64,000 nt of DNA from Collybia mongolica (GCA_013420905.1 JAAXNY010000005.1:2046001-2110000), one strand, 5' to 3'; shown: positions 20,873 to 34,417, counted from the first letter of the stretch. The notes: a model not told the origin generated them from the sequence alone. A program made the numbers and translations.

Positions 20873-23770
20873 ATGGCGAAAAAAAATGCTGCTAGCAAAG
20901 GAAAAGAGAAAGAAAAGGTGGTAGAAAAACCACCAGACACCAAAAAGAAAGAACCAGCAACACTATCGGCGCCAGCTCCCGTTCCAGACAAGGTTTCTAC
21001 GCCTGCTGCGCAACCGGAATCTACACATAAAGTGCGTGAGTTAGTTACTGTACAGGAGGAGTCAGAGGATGAGATCGAGAAAATGGGTCAGCTGTTGCCT
21101 TGAAAATGCCAGTATCAAAGGAATTTACCAACAGCTTGAGCAGATATTCTGCAATCACGGGGAGCGTCTGATCATGGATGGGAAAACGGCGGTGGTACTG
21201 GTGGTGGCGACGGTGGATGGGAAGGAGGAGGAGGAGGAGGAGCGGGTTGGGGCCAGGACCACTATGACAATGGGGACATTGGTAGAAATGCTCAAATGGA
21301 CGATGGTTGGGACGAAAACCACGATGCACCTGCAGGCCAATGGGAGTCTCCAAGCCAAACTATGTATTCGTCCAGCCAAATGCCCGCTACATCGCCCGGT
21401 TCACCACCCCCTCTCTTGACTCCCCCTCCCGTCTCCTCGCCACACCCCGAAGTAGGTGCAACCAAAGTGACGAAACACTCCGAGAATCCCGGAACATGGT
21501 CAGGGGCAAGCTTCTTAGATGGTCAACAGCAATTCGGGCAATTTCAAGCTCAACCTTCACAACCATTATCTCATGACGATCCTGGTCGTAACTCCTTGAA
21601 TACCCCAGCGATGATTCATCGAACGGCGAACACGGGGTTTTCTTCAACTGGCGGCGCCAAAGCAAGATCAAGTGGTCACGACTCACGTGGTGTAAATCCC
21701 AAGGGTGGGTACTGGGAACCTCCAGCTCCTCAGGCTCATCCACCTTACCAAGGTCAAACTCGGAGCGCCTTGAAGGCAACCGGAGGCACGGGTCTTGCGA
21801 AAGCAAACACACCATGGGGACATCCGAAAAATACGGATCCATGGGGCGAACCGAAGTCACTGGATCCCATGGCCAGGCATCGCGACCATGGCACAATTCA
21901 AGGAGCGACGAAAGCATGGGAGACTTGGGGAAAACCAGCGGGATGGACCAGGCCGACCTACGATGACGATGACGACGATGATGACGACGATGACGAGAGT
22001 AGTGATGAGACTGTCAATGGGCGGGGTGTGGCATCTGCGTGGGGCGTGAATCACCAAAGGGAAGATGATTGGGGTCGGCGAACGGGTACCAAAAAACAAT
22101 CCAAGGTAACTTTTGCTCCTTCGGGCTCTGGTGGGACCCAACGTGTCCTGTCTTCCCAGGAGCACTCTCAGATCTTGGGCTCGCTACTCAATCTACCGAA
22201 CCAGAATCACAATACTAACGTGAAACCTGGCCATCATGGCCACCACCAATCAATGCCCCACGCTCAAAAGCAACAGCCAATACAGCAACATTACCAACAT
22301 CATCCGCAACACCACACCATCAAACACAAGCATGAACAGGTCAACCAACACCTATTTGATCAACATTACCAACAGCAACAGCACCAACAATTCGACCACC
22401 TTCAAGATCAAGATCAAGGCAGTAAGAAAAGCAAAAGGTCCAAACAGAAGCCCAAACAAACAGACCTCGGGGGAAACGGCGGACGGGCCGGTGTCGAGGA
22501 CAATAATGAGTGGGAAGTGGCCAATAATAGTTGGGGAAATGACGGTTGGCATGAGCAAGGCGATGATTGGGGAGATGCTACGGGGAATAGGGATGGCTTG
22601 GGGGATGACAATGGTGGTGGTGGTGGTGGTGCCTGGGGGGGAAGAAGCAACGACGGCTGGGGCACTGGTGATCATAATGATGGCTGGGGCCAAGCTGGTA
22701 GTAGCAAAGACGCCTGGGGAAATGAAGTTGGAAACCAGAACCAGTGGGATCAAGAAAGTGGAGCAAAGAAAGGAAAAGGGAAGAGCGAGGGAAAAAATCA
22801 CTGGGATGCTAATGAAGAGGAGGACTCTGATGCCGATGAGTGGGGAGTACCACACAATCCCAGCAAACCAAGGAGATCTGTCCGGAGCAGCGTTCAGATC
22901 GAAACCCCTTATACAATGCCGTCAAAGACGCTTGCACATGCGTACAGGGGGACGACGATCTCGCTCAACAGTAGTGGAGTGGATCGGAACAAAATAAAAG
23001 AATACACAGATATCCAGTTCATCGAATCGAGGGGCGCGGCACTTCTCCCTGTACAAAACGCAATTTTCGGGAGGAAATTCAGGATGGCGAGGGATCGAAT
23101 TCATTGGCTGTTCTCCCCGGACAAGGACGAACGTGTTTCATCACTCCTAGCATGGATACAAGCCATGGAGTATAATCTTGGTGCGTTTGGTGTGAGTGTC
23201 AAACGGAGTACTACCTCGGAAAAAGAGTTGATCACACACATAGTTACACAAGTTTCTTCAAGGTCGAGAACGAGGCGCGTTGTTCGCAAATGCTAATTAT
23301 CGGCCCGAAAAGCATCCAAATCAACCGGCTTTTGACTGGATAACCTTCGACGATCTTCAACAGACAAGGGATAAAACCATTCAGGAATCTGTCGTGTCGT
23401 ACAACCCCGCCCTACAGGTTGTTATATTTGTATTTCTGCCTTCAAAAACGGGAAATAGCGTCGCGATGTGGAGGCGTAAGGTCAATGTACCTAACAATAC
23501 GCGGCTTATGCTCCAGAATGAAATCAAATTAGCTCTGGCTGGCCTTCGGAAACAGGAGGCTTACGAAGTCCATGTTGACGAGTACGTAATTAGCATATAT
23601 TCCCTGTTGAAATCTTGACATCTTGGTACAGATTGCCCTTGCCCAGAAAACCCGGTCCTCGCACTAAGCTCACACGCCATCAACGTCACAAATCTCTTCC
23701 GGCGCCAGCCACAGCCTCCGCGGAGAAGAAAAAACGCAAGTGGTGGCAGTTTTTACGGTTCGAGACATAG
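20873..23770 (+). CDS. Trp/Gly/Asp-rich low-complexity protein with a conserved C-terminal domain
   Basis: Exons 20873-21086, 21144-23189, 23263-23581, 23632-23770; 905 aa. N-terminus Lys-rich (MAKKNAASKGKEKEKVVEK), then Gly/Trp repeats, a Pro-rich part, a run of twelve Asp near 21,960-21,996, a His/Gln-rich stretch (22,230-22,400) and many WGxxxW-like repeats (WGNDGWHEQGDDWGD, 22,510-22,860). The last 280 residues are globular: YTMPSKTLAHAYRGTT, FIESRGAALLPVQNAIFGRK, DWITFDDLQQTRDKTI, VFLPSKTGNSVAMWRRKVNV, then a basic tail KKKRKWWQFLRFET. I have seen this C-terminal block in agaricomycete proteins annotated as CcmS-related, but I cannot confirm that. The exon 1/2 junction (donor GTCAGC) is chosen by frame. 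Confidence 0.7.
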
Positions 23771-24043
23771 GTTTTATTGCTTCGTTCTTGTTCTAGCTTT
23801 CTTTGTATGCAGCTAACTTATCATTTTGTGTATTTTGACTTGTGTATATGCGACTTTGTACTATCTTACTATGTACAACACTCTGGTCCCAACCGCTATG
23901 ATTACTATTTATCTTCATTTTGTAATCATGTTCAATAATATTCCGTCATTGCAATTGCCGGGCGACTCGGCCCGTCCTTTTATACTTGTAATCACACAGT
24001 TCTTGGAATTACACATATCGCATCTTAACACCATCCAACAAGT

Positions 24044-24708
24044 ATGACTACGGATCTACCATTCCAAGGTAGTAATATCCCGCCTTCCCTTACACTTGAG
24101 CCACAAGACACATCGACCAGTGGACCACGCCGTTATCGTGCTGTTACCCATGCTTTAGCTTTGACTACATTTCTTCTCCCTTTCTTTCTTGTTCCTTATC
24201 TGTCAACCAGACGACAGATATCTTTAATACACAACCGAGTCGATAAACTCGGAACAACAGTACGGGTGCTCCACCAAGATCTAAACAGAATCTCGTCAGA
24301 GTTTGCTATTCAGAAGGATGGGCACCGGCGGTTAAAGACATCAGTCTATAACACAATGCGCGAAACAGATGAGTTGCGAGCACAGGCCGAACAAATGGAG
24401 AAGAATCGAATAATGACGGATGAATGTGTCCGCAGTGATATACAAAGACTGATTGATGAGACCCAACATACACGGTAATACATGGATAAGTACTGGATTC
24501 ATTTACTTTGTCGTTCACATATCTCTACAGGATCCAAGCTGCTACCCTTCGCGCCTTGGGAATGTCCCTAGCCGACGTTGCTGCATTCATGCATGAGATC
24601 GAGCTCGAGATGGGGATGAACCAGGGAAAGGATCAACACGGAATCGAGAAGCTCAGGCATCTCGCTCTGAGAATGGAAAGTCTCCCGCAACAAGGTAGGG
24701 CAAGTTAG
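24044..24708 (+). CDS. Small membrane-anchored coiled-coil protein, unknown function
   Basis: Not recognised. Exons 24044-24474 and 24531-24708 (intron 56 bp); 202 aa. One hydrophobic segment (ALALTTFLLPFFLVPYL, about residues 38-54) is followed by STRRQ, then a long heptad-rich helix (about 60-145; IHNRVDKLGTTVRVLHQDLN, RAQAEQMEKNR) and a second helix after the intron (ADVAAFMHEIELEMGMNQ). Topology suggests an anchored cytoplasmic or intraorganellar coil. Short, and likely lineage-restricted among basidiomycetes. Its stop converges on that of the DUF6699-like gene 222 bp away. Confidence 0.7.
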
Positions 24709-24930
24709 CTCATTACCAATATTTTTTTCAGCAAGAGACCCATGGGCGTTTTAATAGGATCCAAGTGAAATTTGGCAGATGAAACGGCCAGCCAACGTCC
24801 GTAGTTAATGTAGGGGCGAATTATGCGATGGGAGGCAGGCCTGCATTTGGCAGCCCTGGTTACACCTCATCTTAGAATATGCGACTGTTGAAGGCATCAA
24901 ATGGAATCCAGTCACACAACCGAGCAAACG

Positions 24931-25892
24931 TCACGCTACATGAGGGACGGGGCCTGGCAGAATTCCCAAAACAAGCTTCCAAGTATTGTCCTGGAAAACA
25001 ACAGGCCTTAAACCCTGGAATCGCCGGTGTCCGCCCATAACATCAATGCGCTTGAAACCAGCCGCTAATCCACGGCTATACAGCTCGTAAGCATCATTGG
25101 CTCTATGGTGAGCTGCATAAATAAGACTGGCTAGATTTTGAGGTGATTCCTTGATGCGACGATACTCTCCTCGAGTCAGAGGTTGCTGAAAATACTCGTA
25201 AATGGTGTCGAGAATATCACATATCGTAATATCTGGTTTTTCGACCATGATAGGACCCCAGGTTTCCATCCATACTTGAAGGATGGGATGGTCAGATGTG
25301 ATATATATTTTGATGACATTGGGCGTAATCGCTTGAGCGTTGAGGTCTACGGGAACGATCAATTGACGCCCAGTGAACACTCTGGCCAGCTCCGCCCGGT
25401 GAAGAACATCCCACTGTAAAACCGGTATGAACGGATTCATTGGGTTGAAAATGAGATGTGGGTGCAGGCGTAATGGCACTGCAGTGCCGAGGGGCTCAGC
25501 TGGAAAAGTGCCAGGCTCCCAAAACATTGGCAAGGCAGAATTCTGCACAGCAGGTGTTTGGTATAGCGTCTGGGGTACTGATGGCCACACTGGCGTATCC
25601 CCAGGTAAGGAAAAGGTCATGTGGGGTGCTGGAGTAGTGTTTACCCATAGGGGTTGTTGTTGGGGCGTATGGAAAGTAGGCTGAGGAAAGATTTGGGGCA
25701 ATGCCATGTGTACGGGAGTCCAAGGGGTTCCCGGTGGGTGTCGAATAGTCGGAACTGGGTAGGAAGGTCTGAGTATGTGACGTGAAATGTGCAACGGAAC
25801 TCACCAAAATCAGGTTCTGGGGGCATACGAAGTTCTCGGGGAACAGGTACCACCCGGTAGCGACGGGAGTCATAACTAGTGGTATAGGACAT
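24931..25892 (-). CDS. DUF6699-like domain protein
   Basis: Exons 25805-25892 and 24931-25754; 303 aa. The intron (25755-25804, 50 bp) uses a CCCAG acceptor; the nearer CTCAG would break frame. N-terminus is Pro/Gln/Thr-rich and disordered (residues 30-110). The C-terminal 170 residues read FNPMNPFIPVLQWDVLHRAE, ITPNVIKIYITSDHPILQVW, PDITICDILDTIYEYFQQPL and TRGEYRRIKESPQN. This matches the layout of DUF6699, common and multicopy in Agaricomycetes and of unknown function. Assignment is from memory of the family pattern. Confidence 0.7.
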
Positions 25893-26541
25893 GATACTGA
25901 TACTATGATAGGGTAAATGTTGGCTTGAAATTGTACCAGAAGAAGGTCGTTATGTTCGCCGATCGATGGTCAGTTGCTCAACAGAGATTTTATAATAGAT
26001 GGATCGATTTCCGGATAACAGGGCTCGCAAGCATGAGGTATGGTGTCGTGTTGTGGCAACAAGCATTTGTTTGTTTGAACGCAGAACAATGTCGTCGCCG
26101 TGGCGAACAGTCAAGAGGTTGTTAGGTATCTTTAATCATAATGTCAAATCAGTGGTGAGAGAATAGAGGCGAAGAACAAGGAATACACAAGAAACGCTGA
26201 CCTTGTTCAATCTGGACAAAACTTTACACATGTGTCCCGGCAGGATCCGGGCGGGCCGAGTATTAAGATAATGACGCGTGACGCTCAGGTTCCCCAAGCC
26301 CTAAAGAGGTGTTCCTGTCCAGGAAATGAATACGGTTCCAACATAACCTTTTTTTTATCATGAGTAACGTTCAACAAAATCCTGGAAAATCTGGATTGGA
26401 ACTAATAGAGTCGCCTCGTTGTTCAGTACCTCAGTTGCGAAATGACTCTAATAAGCATTTGGATCATCGGAGTCGGTTCCGAACATTTGCTCAACTTGAT
26501 TATTGACTTGTTTCCTCTCGGCTAACTGCACCGATAGACTT
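25893..26541. promoter_or_regulatory. Divergent promoter region, DUF6699-like gene and SLH1-like
   Basis: 649 bp between opposite start codons. A T8 run lies near 26,350. No repeat or coding frame was seen. Confidence 0.4.
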
Positions 26542-29500
26542 ATGTCTAAAATTCTCAAACACCTTGAATTTCTCGTAGGCACGCCGCAAGATACATCTGA
26601 TAGCGACAAACGCGTCCTGGAAGACTGGAAAAGGTAAAGCAAGACTAAGTCTCAGCTACGCACCATCGAACGACTAATTGATCTAACTTCAAAGAATACA
26701 CCGATCTGGAAAAGGTATGATTCTGTTGATCAAAACTGTTTTGAAGTTTATCAATTCATGGTGAAGATACTGAAACTAAAAAAGACGCTCCCCTGAATGA
26801 AGAGGCCATCGAAACCTGGGATACCGTCCTTGACGAATACTGCGTGACAGGTGTAGCAAGATCTGGCCATAAGGAAAACGTTTCAAGGCTCCTTCAGTGC
26901 GTGGATTTGGAAACGCAATGGGGGTTTAGGCTAATGAACTTCCTATCCTCACCTAGAAAGCCTCACATTCAACCGTTGTTGAGCACACTGAGCACTATCC
27001 TATCTTCCAATCGACCTGACGATGCTATATCGGGAGAAATAGCTGAGCTTATCGGGTTTGATGAGATTGACCTTGTTATGTCCATCCTTGCTGAAAGAGT
27101 GACGGTCTCTCAAGAGGTGCGTTATCTGTCAACTTGGAGTTCCCCACAAGGCAAATTCTTACCTACTCAAGCTTGAAAGTTCTTTGTCCTTGGTTACACC
27201 TGGTTTGGAAAGTGAGTTTATCATCAATAGCTTACCATGTCTGTCTACTTATTGAAAGCAGGTCATGGTTTGCACGGTTTATCTGCTGAAGATGCTCGCC
27301 AACGCATGGAAAACAAATTCCGAGAAAACGCAGCTCGGCCTCTTTTTTCACGTACTGCAGTAAATTTATTAGCTACTCGGTGTCTTCAACGCCCTAATCG
27401 ATATTTTAGCAGGCTGCACCGGAAGTTTTGCCGCATGTGTATACTTCGACACCAATGGCACAAGGCAATGTATTGTCCCAGTTTGGTAGCAAGTATATGT
27501 TGCCGATTGGGACAGTTCGCACTATGCATGTCGTGAGCAATCCATTGACAAGCGGTCCAAGCCTGTGAAGTTTACTCACCAAAATGCAGGATTATGAAGA
27601 AGTAATTATTCCGCCCGCAAGGCCTGTGCCCACAAGAGTGACCGAACGCCTCATTCCGGTTGCGGAACTAGATTCTTTGGCAAAAGGATGTTTTCCAGTA
27701 GCTACAGCGCAACTTTTTTTTTGGCATTCTGAGGTGTTCATTATCTCTTACAGGGTTATACTTCGCTGAACAGGATTCAGTCTATTGTTTATCCAACGGC
27801 ATATGGATCAAACGAAAATCTTCTCATATGTGGTTCGCCAATACAGCCTGACCTCCGTGAATTGACCGTCTAAGGCACATCCGCAGCTCCTACGGGTGCA
27901 GTTCGTGCTTTTTGCACCAAAAGAACTAAACTAGCTCCAATTGACGCCAATCTTAGGGAAAAACTGATGTGGCCATGTTAACTATTCTCCGTGTCATTGC
28001 GCAACATCGGTCAACGACAGATCACAACGCCCCCATCCATTTAACCATTAGCAGAGACTCGTTCAAAATAATATATGTGTGGGTCTTTCCTCTCTCTCTC
28101 CCCCTCTTCGTTGAATCGATGCTTTAACCACCACAAGCGCTCCCATGAAAGCGTTAGCATCCGAGATCGTGCAGAAACTTGGCAAGAGACTTCAATGGCT
28201 TTCGATACAAGTTCGAGAGTTGACTGGTATTTATTTACAGCTTCATCGATATTATCTCTCATAAAATAACACAGGTGATATGCAGTTGACTAAAACACAA
28301 ATAGCCCAAACGCAGATTATTGTAACGACTCCTGAGAAATGGGACGTGGTAACAAGGAAACCCACTGGAGAGGGAGAATTGGCCTCCGTGGGTTGCTTCA
28401 CTGCATAATTCTTAAGATTACCTGATCTTATCAGTTTTAGAGTTTAAAGTTATTGATCATCGATGAAGTGCATCTACTTAACGAAGAACGTGGCGCAGTC
28501 ATCGAAACAATTGTTGCAAGAACATTGCGTCAGGTGACAGCTTTTCGTCCACCGTACAACGTCAGATCTGACCATCATCTAGGTGGAATCAAGTCAATCA
28601 ATGATTCGTATCGTCGGTTTGAGCGCAACTCTTCCGAATTATATGGACGTTGCAGAATTTTTAAGGTTTGTCGGTCTCTCAATATTGTCCTTATAGTTTC
28701 AAAATGATCATCGTAGTGTCTCGCGCTATAAAGGGTTGTTCTATTTTGATTCGTCATTCAGACCGATACCTCTTGAGCAACATTTCTTGGGAGTCAAAGG
28801 CAAATCTGGTAGCATCCAGTTGCGGAAGAATTTGGATCGTGTCACATTCCAAAAAGTCTCAGAGCTTGTGGCTCAAGGCCATCAGGTGATGGTATTTGTC
28901 CATGCAAGAAAGGAGACAGTAAAAACTGCGCTAGGGCTCAAGGAATCCTCCATCCTCGAAGGGAATGTAGATGATTTCAGTTGTGAAGACCACCCTCAGT
29001 GGAGTTTATTCCGTCGGAAAATTGGGGAATCTAGGAACAAAGAGATGAAGCAGTTGTTCGACAGTGGGTTTGGCATCCACCACGCAGGCATGCTGCGGTC
29101 TGACAGGAATATGATGGAGAGAATGTTTTCGGAACGAGCCATTAAGGTGAAAAAAATTATGTTGGCTTAGCGCATTCATGGAACCGACTGTGGCGCCTTA
29201 ACAGGTTCTGTGCTGCACTGCAACTCTTGCTTGGGGTGTCAATTTACCTGCTCACGCCGGTCAGATGAATCTGCTACAATTTCTGTATCCATTATTAACG
29301 CATTGCATAGTGATCATAAAAGGCACCCAGGTCTACGACAGCTCCAAAGGTTCTTTCGTTGATATATCAGTGCTTGATGTGCTCCAGGTATTTGGCCGAG
29401 CCGGTCGCCCTGGACTCGAGTCGAGTGGTGAAGGGTATATTTGTACAACTGAGGACAAGCTCACTCATTACCTTGATGCTGTCACATCACAGGTGATCAA

Positions 29501-32500
29501 TCTTTCCTCACGTTTATTAGATGCTTTGCTTATCTTTCATCATTTATAGAATCCAATAGAGTCACAGTTCGTATATTCAATCATGTTTGAAAACAGATGC
29601 CAGACCTTCCTTTTAGATTCCAAGGTGGTATCATAGATTCTCTTAACGCCGAAATATCTTTGGGAACGGTTGCCAACACTCACGACGCTGTGAAATGGTT
29701 AGGGTACACCTATCTCTTCGTGAGAATGCGCAAAAACCCCTTCATATATGGTCCGTAAATCTTTCCCGTCTCGCTACAAGTTTGGACTGACATCTATGTC
29801 AGGCATTGATCGACAAGCCACGGGCGATGATCCACAATTGGGTAACAAACGAAATGAACTAATCATCGCTGCTGCTGAGAAACTAGCAACCGCGCGTATG
29901 ATAATCTTTGAAGTCTCTACTGGGACATTCACCATCACCGATCTAGGAAGAATTGCAGCAAAATACTATATCCGATATTCTTCTGTTGAAATATTCAATA
30001 TGAAATTCCGACCAAAGATGTCAGAAGCAGATGTCCTTGGGATGCTCAGTAGGAGCACAGAGGTAGTCCTTCACCTGGTCGCCTTTCCCATCATTCACAC
30101 CCCGCTCAGTTTGATCAGATACAAGTCCGTGAGTCCGAAATCGAGGAGCTTGAACAGTTAATGAAACGCATACCTTGTGAGGTCGAGGTCAGTCCGTTTA
30201 CTGCAAGATCTCTGGACCCCTGGTGATGTAATTATCCAGGACGGAACAGACACGAGCCAGGGTAAAGTCAACATCTTGTTGCAAGGGTTTATTTCCAGAG
30301 AACTCGTGGATGACTTCGCCCTCGTTTCGGACATGGCTTATGCTGCACAGAATGGTGGGCGCATAGTCCGAGCCCTCCTCGAAATTGCTATCAGCAGGAA
30401 ATGGGCTAATGCCACAGGCTCACTGATGGGGCTTAGCAAAGCCATAGAGAAACGAATGTGGCCCTTTGACCAACCCCTGCGACAATTTGACTTGAAAGGT
30501 GATGTCCTTTATGCTCTACAGCAATGGGCCGATGAGTGGTCTGTTGCGCAATTGGCAACTCTCGATGCACAGGCCCTGGGTAGACTTGTTCATTTGAACG
30601 ACCATCATGGTCTTGCTATCCTCAATGCCGCCAAACAATTTCCAACCGTCAAAATCAACTTTAGCCTACGACCCCTTGGTCACGATGTTCTCAAAATAAT
30701 GGTCGATGTAAAACGTGCTTTCACTTGGAACACTAGAAATCATGGGAGTGCCGAGCCCTTTTGGTTGTGGGTAGAAGACCACGATGGGTTGACTATTCTT
30801 CAACTTTCGCATCTCATCTTCCGCCAAACTACCGAAGTCTTGAATGTTGAGTTCGTAATTTCGATTACTAACGGACAACCCCCACCATCCATCACCATCC
30901 GGTATGTGTCTGATGGGTGGATGGGTGCGGAGGACGAGATTTTCGTTCCCTTGGATTCGCTGATGATGCCAACATCTTCGTCTTGTCACACTCCTCTACT
31001 GGAGCTCCCATTCTTGGCACCGTCCGTTTTGAGGAACCCAATGGTGGAGAGTATATTTTCCAAACGAATTAATTACTTCAATGCGGTCCAAACACAAACG
31101 TATTGGAGCCTCGTAAATACCCAAAACCACACTTTGGTGTGCGCACCCGTGGGCAGCGGCAAATCAACAATGGCTCGCGTAATGGTTTGGTAGGGGTATT
31201 CTCTTTCGTCAGCACATATTGAAAGATGACCGATTGTTTGTAGGATGACCGTAATGAAACATGATGCTTGGGTTGTTATTGTCGTGCCTCGGCGAAGCAT
31301 AGCTGTAGAAATGCTGTCCGAGCTCCGCATATCTTCAAGACACACGGGGGTGTCCGTTGAGCACGGAGTGGGATCGGATGCTTTGACTCGACCAAAGGGC
31401 AAATGTATACGGATCTTAACTACCACACATCTACTCCGTGCAATCTCTCTCAGGGACCCTGCGATAACCCTCGTCGGTTTGGATTTAGTTTTGTGCGAGA
31501 ACCTGGAACAACTTGATGCGACCTATGAACTAGGAATTTCGCTCTTACGCCACGCTACCCAATCCTGCCCCACGCGGTTTGTAGGTGTCTCAGATTCCTT
31601 GAACGATGCATCAGACCTCGCCGACTGGCTCAACGTTGATATTTTTGGCCTCCATTCATTTCGGCCACGGGACCGAGACCAATCCCTCACCTTTTCCACG
31701 CAGACATTTACGATCGCCCAATCAGCTGCACTCTTCAAAGCCATGGCTAAACCAGCACACGCAGCGATTCTGATGGTACCACCGGGGGAATCGGCGCTTG
31801 TCTTTGTCCCATCGCGTGGGCAGTGCCGGCCGATCGCACGCGACCTCATCACACAACATGCATTGGAGGCGGAAACCGAGAGGGGGTATCTCCCAGGGAG
31901 TATATCCAACGATTATCTGGAAGATTACCTGGTCAGGTTGCAGGACCCCTCCCTGATCGACTTTGTATCAAAAGGCGTTGGGTTCTTTCACGAAGGTGTT
32001 CACAGGCTGGATCGCATTCTCATGCTCGAGCTGTACGCTGAGGGCATAATATGCGTATTAATCGTCCCACGGGACTCCTGTTGGACGGTGCCCGTTCGAG
32101 CAGCTGTCGTGGTCGTGATGGGTACGCAGTACATGCATGTCGGGGAAGAGGGTGCAGATCGTCAATGGCGCGAGTACGGTTTGACTGAACTAGTTCAAAT
32201 GCAGAGTAGGGCTGTACGGCACACAGGATCCGGCCATTTCTACCTTTTCTGCCAGGCAGAGGCAAAGGATACCTTTACGCGCTTCCTCAATGAAGGTCTA
32301 CCACTTGAGTCTCAGCTTCTTGAGACGGAGGAGTTGGCGAGATGGTGCGAATCTCAGAAGAAATGGGGTGGTACACTTAATGAACAACAAATCGTTGATG
32401 TGCTATCCTTCACGTTTCTCGCTCGTCGCGTGGCAAGTAATCCAGCTTACTATGACTGCACGTCAAGTTCCCGCAACGAAAATATCTCTCGCATTGCGGA

Positions 32501-32546
32501 TGGTTTACTGAAAAAGGTCAAAGACCTAGGCACTGGAGCAGACTAA
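26542..32546 (+). CDS. SLH1: Slh1/ASCC3-type Ski2-like helicase with degenerate second cassette
   Basis: Family role: helicase of the RQT complex that splits collided ribosomes. Exons: 26542-26633, 26695-26714, 26767-27116, 27172-27211, 27262-27359, 27410-27532, 27590-27697, 27754-27832, 27887-27900, 27957-28078, 28138-28226, 28275-28387, 28441-28533, 28583-28665, 28717-29146, 29205-29259, 29311-29492, 29550-29566, 29617-29750, 29803-30062, 30110-30187, 30240-31189, 31244-32546; 1610 aa, fully open. Cassette 1 is complete: [52 protein letters not shown]. Cassette 2 keeps APVGSGKST but has [10 protein letters not shown] in place of the DExH box, VGVSDSLND for SAT, and MQSRAVR for the QxxGRAGR motif. 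It ends without a second Sec63 unit, so it is about 350 aa shorter than yeast Slh1. Exon 9 is 14 nt and sits in the Walker A motif. A paralogue is possible. Confidence 0.85.
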
Positions 32547-32619
32547 CATCTAAAAAATTTTCATAATGATAACAATAATGTGACAAAACAAATCGGACTA
32601 CTTCTACTTATATGAATAT

Positions 32620-34417
32620 TCATTTTATATACTTCGAAAGGCCTTCGAGGCGCGCAGCAGCCTTCCTGAGTGTATCGACGTCCTTGCAGAAGGCGAACCG
32701 TCCGAACGCTTCTCCAATATTGGCGTGATCCTCACAGTAGAACTGCAGGATAGTGAGAATATTTCTTTTGGCATACCTCACAAAAAACATACTTCGCTGA
32801 CAGGAATTGACGAGACACCAATCTCCAGTGCTATGAACCAGCAAGCCCTATATAAATGAGGTAAGGCAGGGGCAATTGCGTCAGACTTGAAAATATATTT
32901 ACTTGAAATCCCGTCCGCGTCCCAAGACACTCTGAGGGAATGGATAGTCCTCAGGAAATTTTACATCAGAGATATCCTGGACGGTGATGTTGGAGGTCAA
33001 TCAGTTGTTGCGGCTGCTAAACTTCCCTACTCTTACCAATAGGATAAAATAGCTCCCCTCAGGCTTGGTATATTTCAAACCAAGTTTATCGAAAACGTCG
33101 GTCAAAATTTTCCGTCTTTCAAGATATTCCTGGCGCTGAGTTTCAAAGAACTTTCGTTCTTTGGCTTGTTCGAGCCCTGCAGCAGCAGCTTCCTGCAAAG
33201 GCGAGTTGGTGCAGAAAACAATACGCGTGGTGGCAGCCAATGTAGGTTGGATGATAGAGGAGTGCCCAATAAGCCATCCGATACGCCACCCGGTGGCTGC
33301 AAACGCCTCTGAAACGTTGAGGGATGTTTAAACTGTTTGAAGAACACGAAGGTAATACATACTCCCAGCGGATCCAACGGTCACCGTGCGTTCCCACATA
33401 CCGGGAAGGTTTGCAATACGAATGTGCTCTTTTCCGTCAAATACCAGGCAATCGTACTGCCAATACTCAGATTGGGCAATCATAAAAAGTAGAAACTTAC
33501 GACTTCATCGGCCATCACAAGAAGATTGAACTCTTCCGCAAGGGCGGCGATCCTTTCAAGCTCACTTCGCGTAAAGACCTTTCCAACCGGGTTGTGTGGT
33601 GTGTTAACAATGATCATCTTAGCACGTGGGGTAATAGCACGTCTGATTTAATTCAGCCCCGAAGTTTCTATGATAGATAGTCAAAAAAATTTACCTGAGT
33701 TCATCAAAGTCAATTGTCCAGTCGTTGCTAGTCGCCTTGTTCATCGAATGAGAGGGAGGATGGAGAGGAACATAAACAGGTTTGCCTCCGTTGAAAGTGA
33801 CAGAAGGGAGATATTGGTCAAAGAATGGTTCGAACATGATAACCTCATCACCCTGCTCTAAGAATGCCGTGAACACAGAATACTGCCCTGAAAGAACTTT
33901 AACAAGCAAGCGGTTTGTATTTCGAAGAAACATATACCTTCGTTTGCACCGCTGGTCACTAGAATTTCGGATTCAACATCAAGTTCTCGATTGAACATAG
34001 GCCCATAAAATTTTTTGATAGCCTCCCGTAGGCGGATTCTTCCTTTAGGATGCGAATAATGGTTCGGTGCAACTGTTCTAAGAGCTGCTTCAGCTGCTTC
34101 TGTGACCCATGCAGGAGGCGCAAAGTTCATATATCCCTGGCCAAGGTTTATACAATCTGCTGGCAAGTTTGCAACACTGAAAAGTGTCAGAACGACCTTT
34201 GTCAACAAGGGAGCGCTTGTAATTACTTGTAAATCGACCAGACGTCTTGAGCTAATGCCCTTCCCTCCCTCAGACGTGACGAAAATGGAATGAGATTAGT
34301 GCGATCCTTGGTCTGGGTTTGATTCGTCAGAGTCATAGAGCGTATTGATGTCGAGAATGGGCAGCGATTGGAAATAAAAGATGCAGTTTGAATTCTTGAT
34401 AAGAGTCTGGTTTGCAT
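32620..34417 (-). CDS. BNA3: Kynurenine aminotransferase (class I/II PLP enzyme)
   Basis: Converts kynurenine to kynurenate, and may act as a glutamine/cysteine-S-conjugate transaminase. Exons 34227-34417, 33938-34176, 33695-33887, 33501-33642, 33363-33456, 33037-33308, 32903-32976, 32793-32847, 32620-32742; 460 aa. The N-terminus (MQTRLLSRIQTASFISNRCP) looks like a mitochondrial presequence; an internal Met (SMTLTNQ) could give a cytosolic form. Motifs: INLGQGYMNFAPP, ILVTSGANEGQYSVF, IIVNTPHNPVGKVF, LLVMADEVYDCLVFDG, then TVGSAGKAFAATGWRIGW with the PLP Lys at about 287, and EIGVSSIPVSEFYC. Matches Bna3/KYAT1/KYAT3 rather than aspartate or tyrosine aminotransferases. The PLP Lys codon is split by intron 5. 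Last host gene before the repeat region. Confidence 0.9.

Noticed and set aside
22236..22997. Plus-strand frame rich in Asn/Thr within the Trp-rich gene
   Set aside because: Alternate frame of the His/Gln/Asn-rich low-complexity part; the main frame continues on both sides into a conserved C-terminus.
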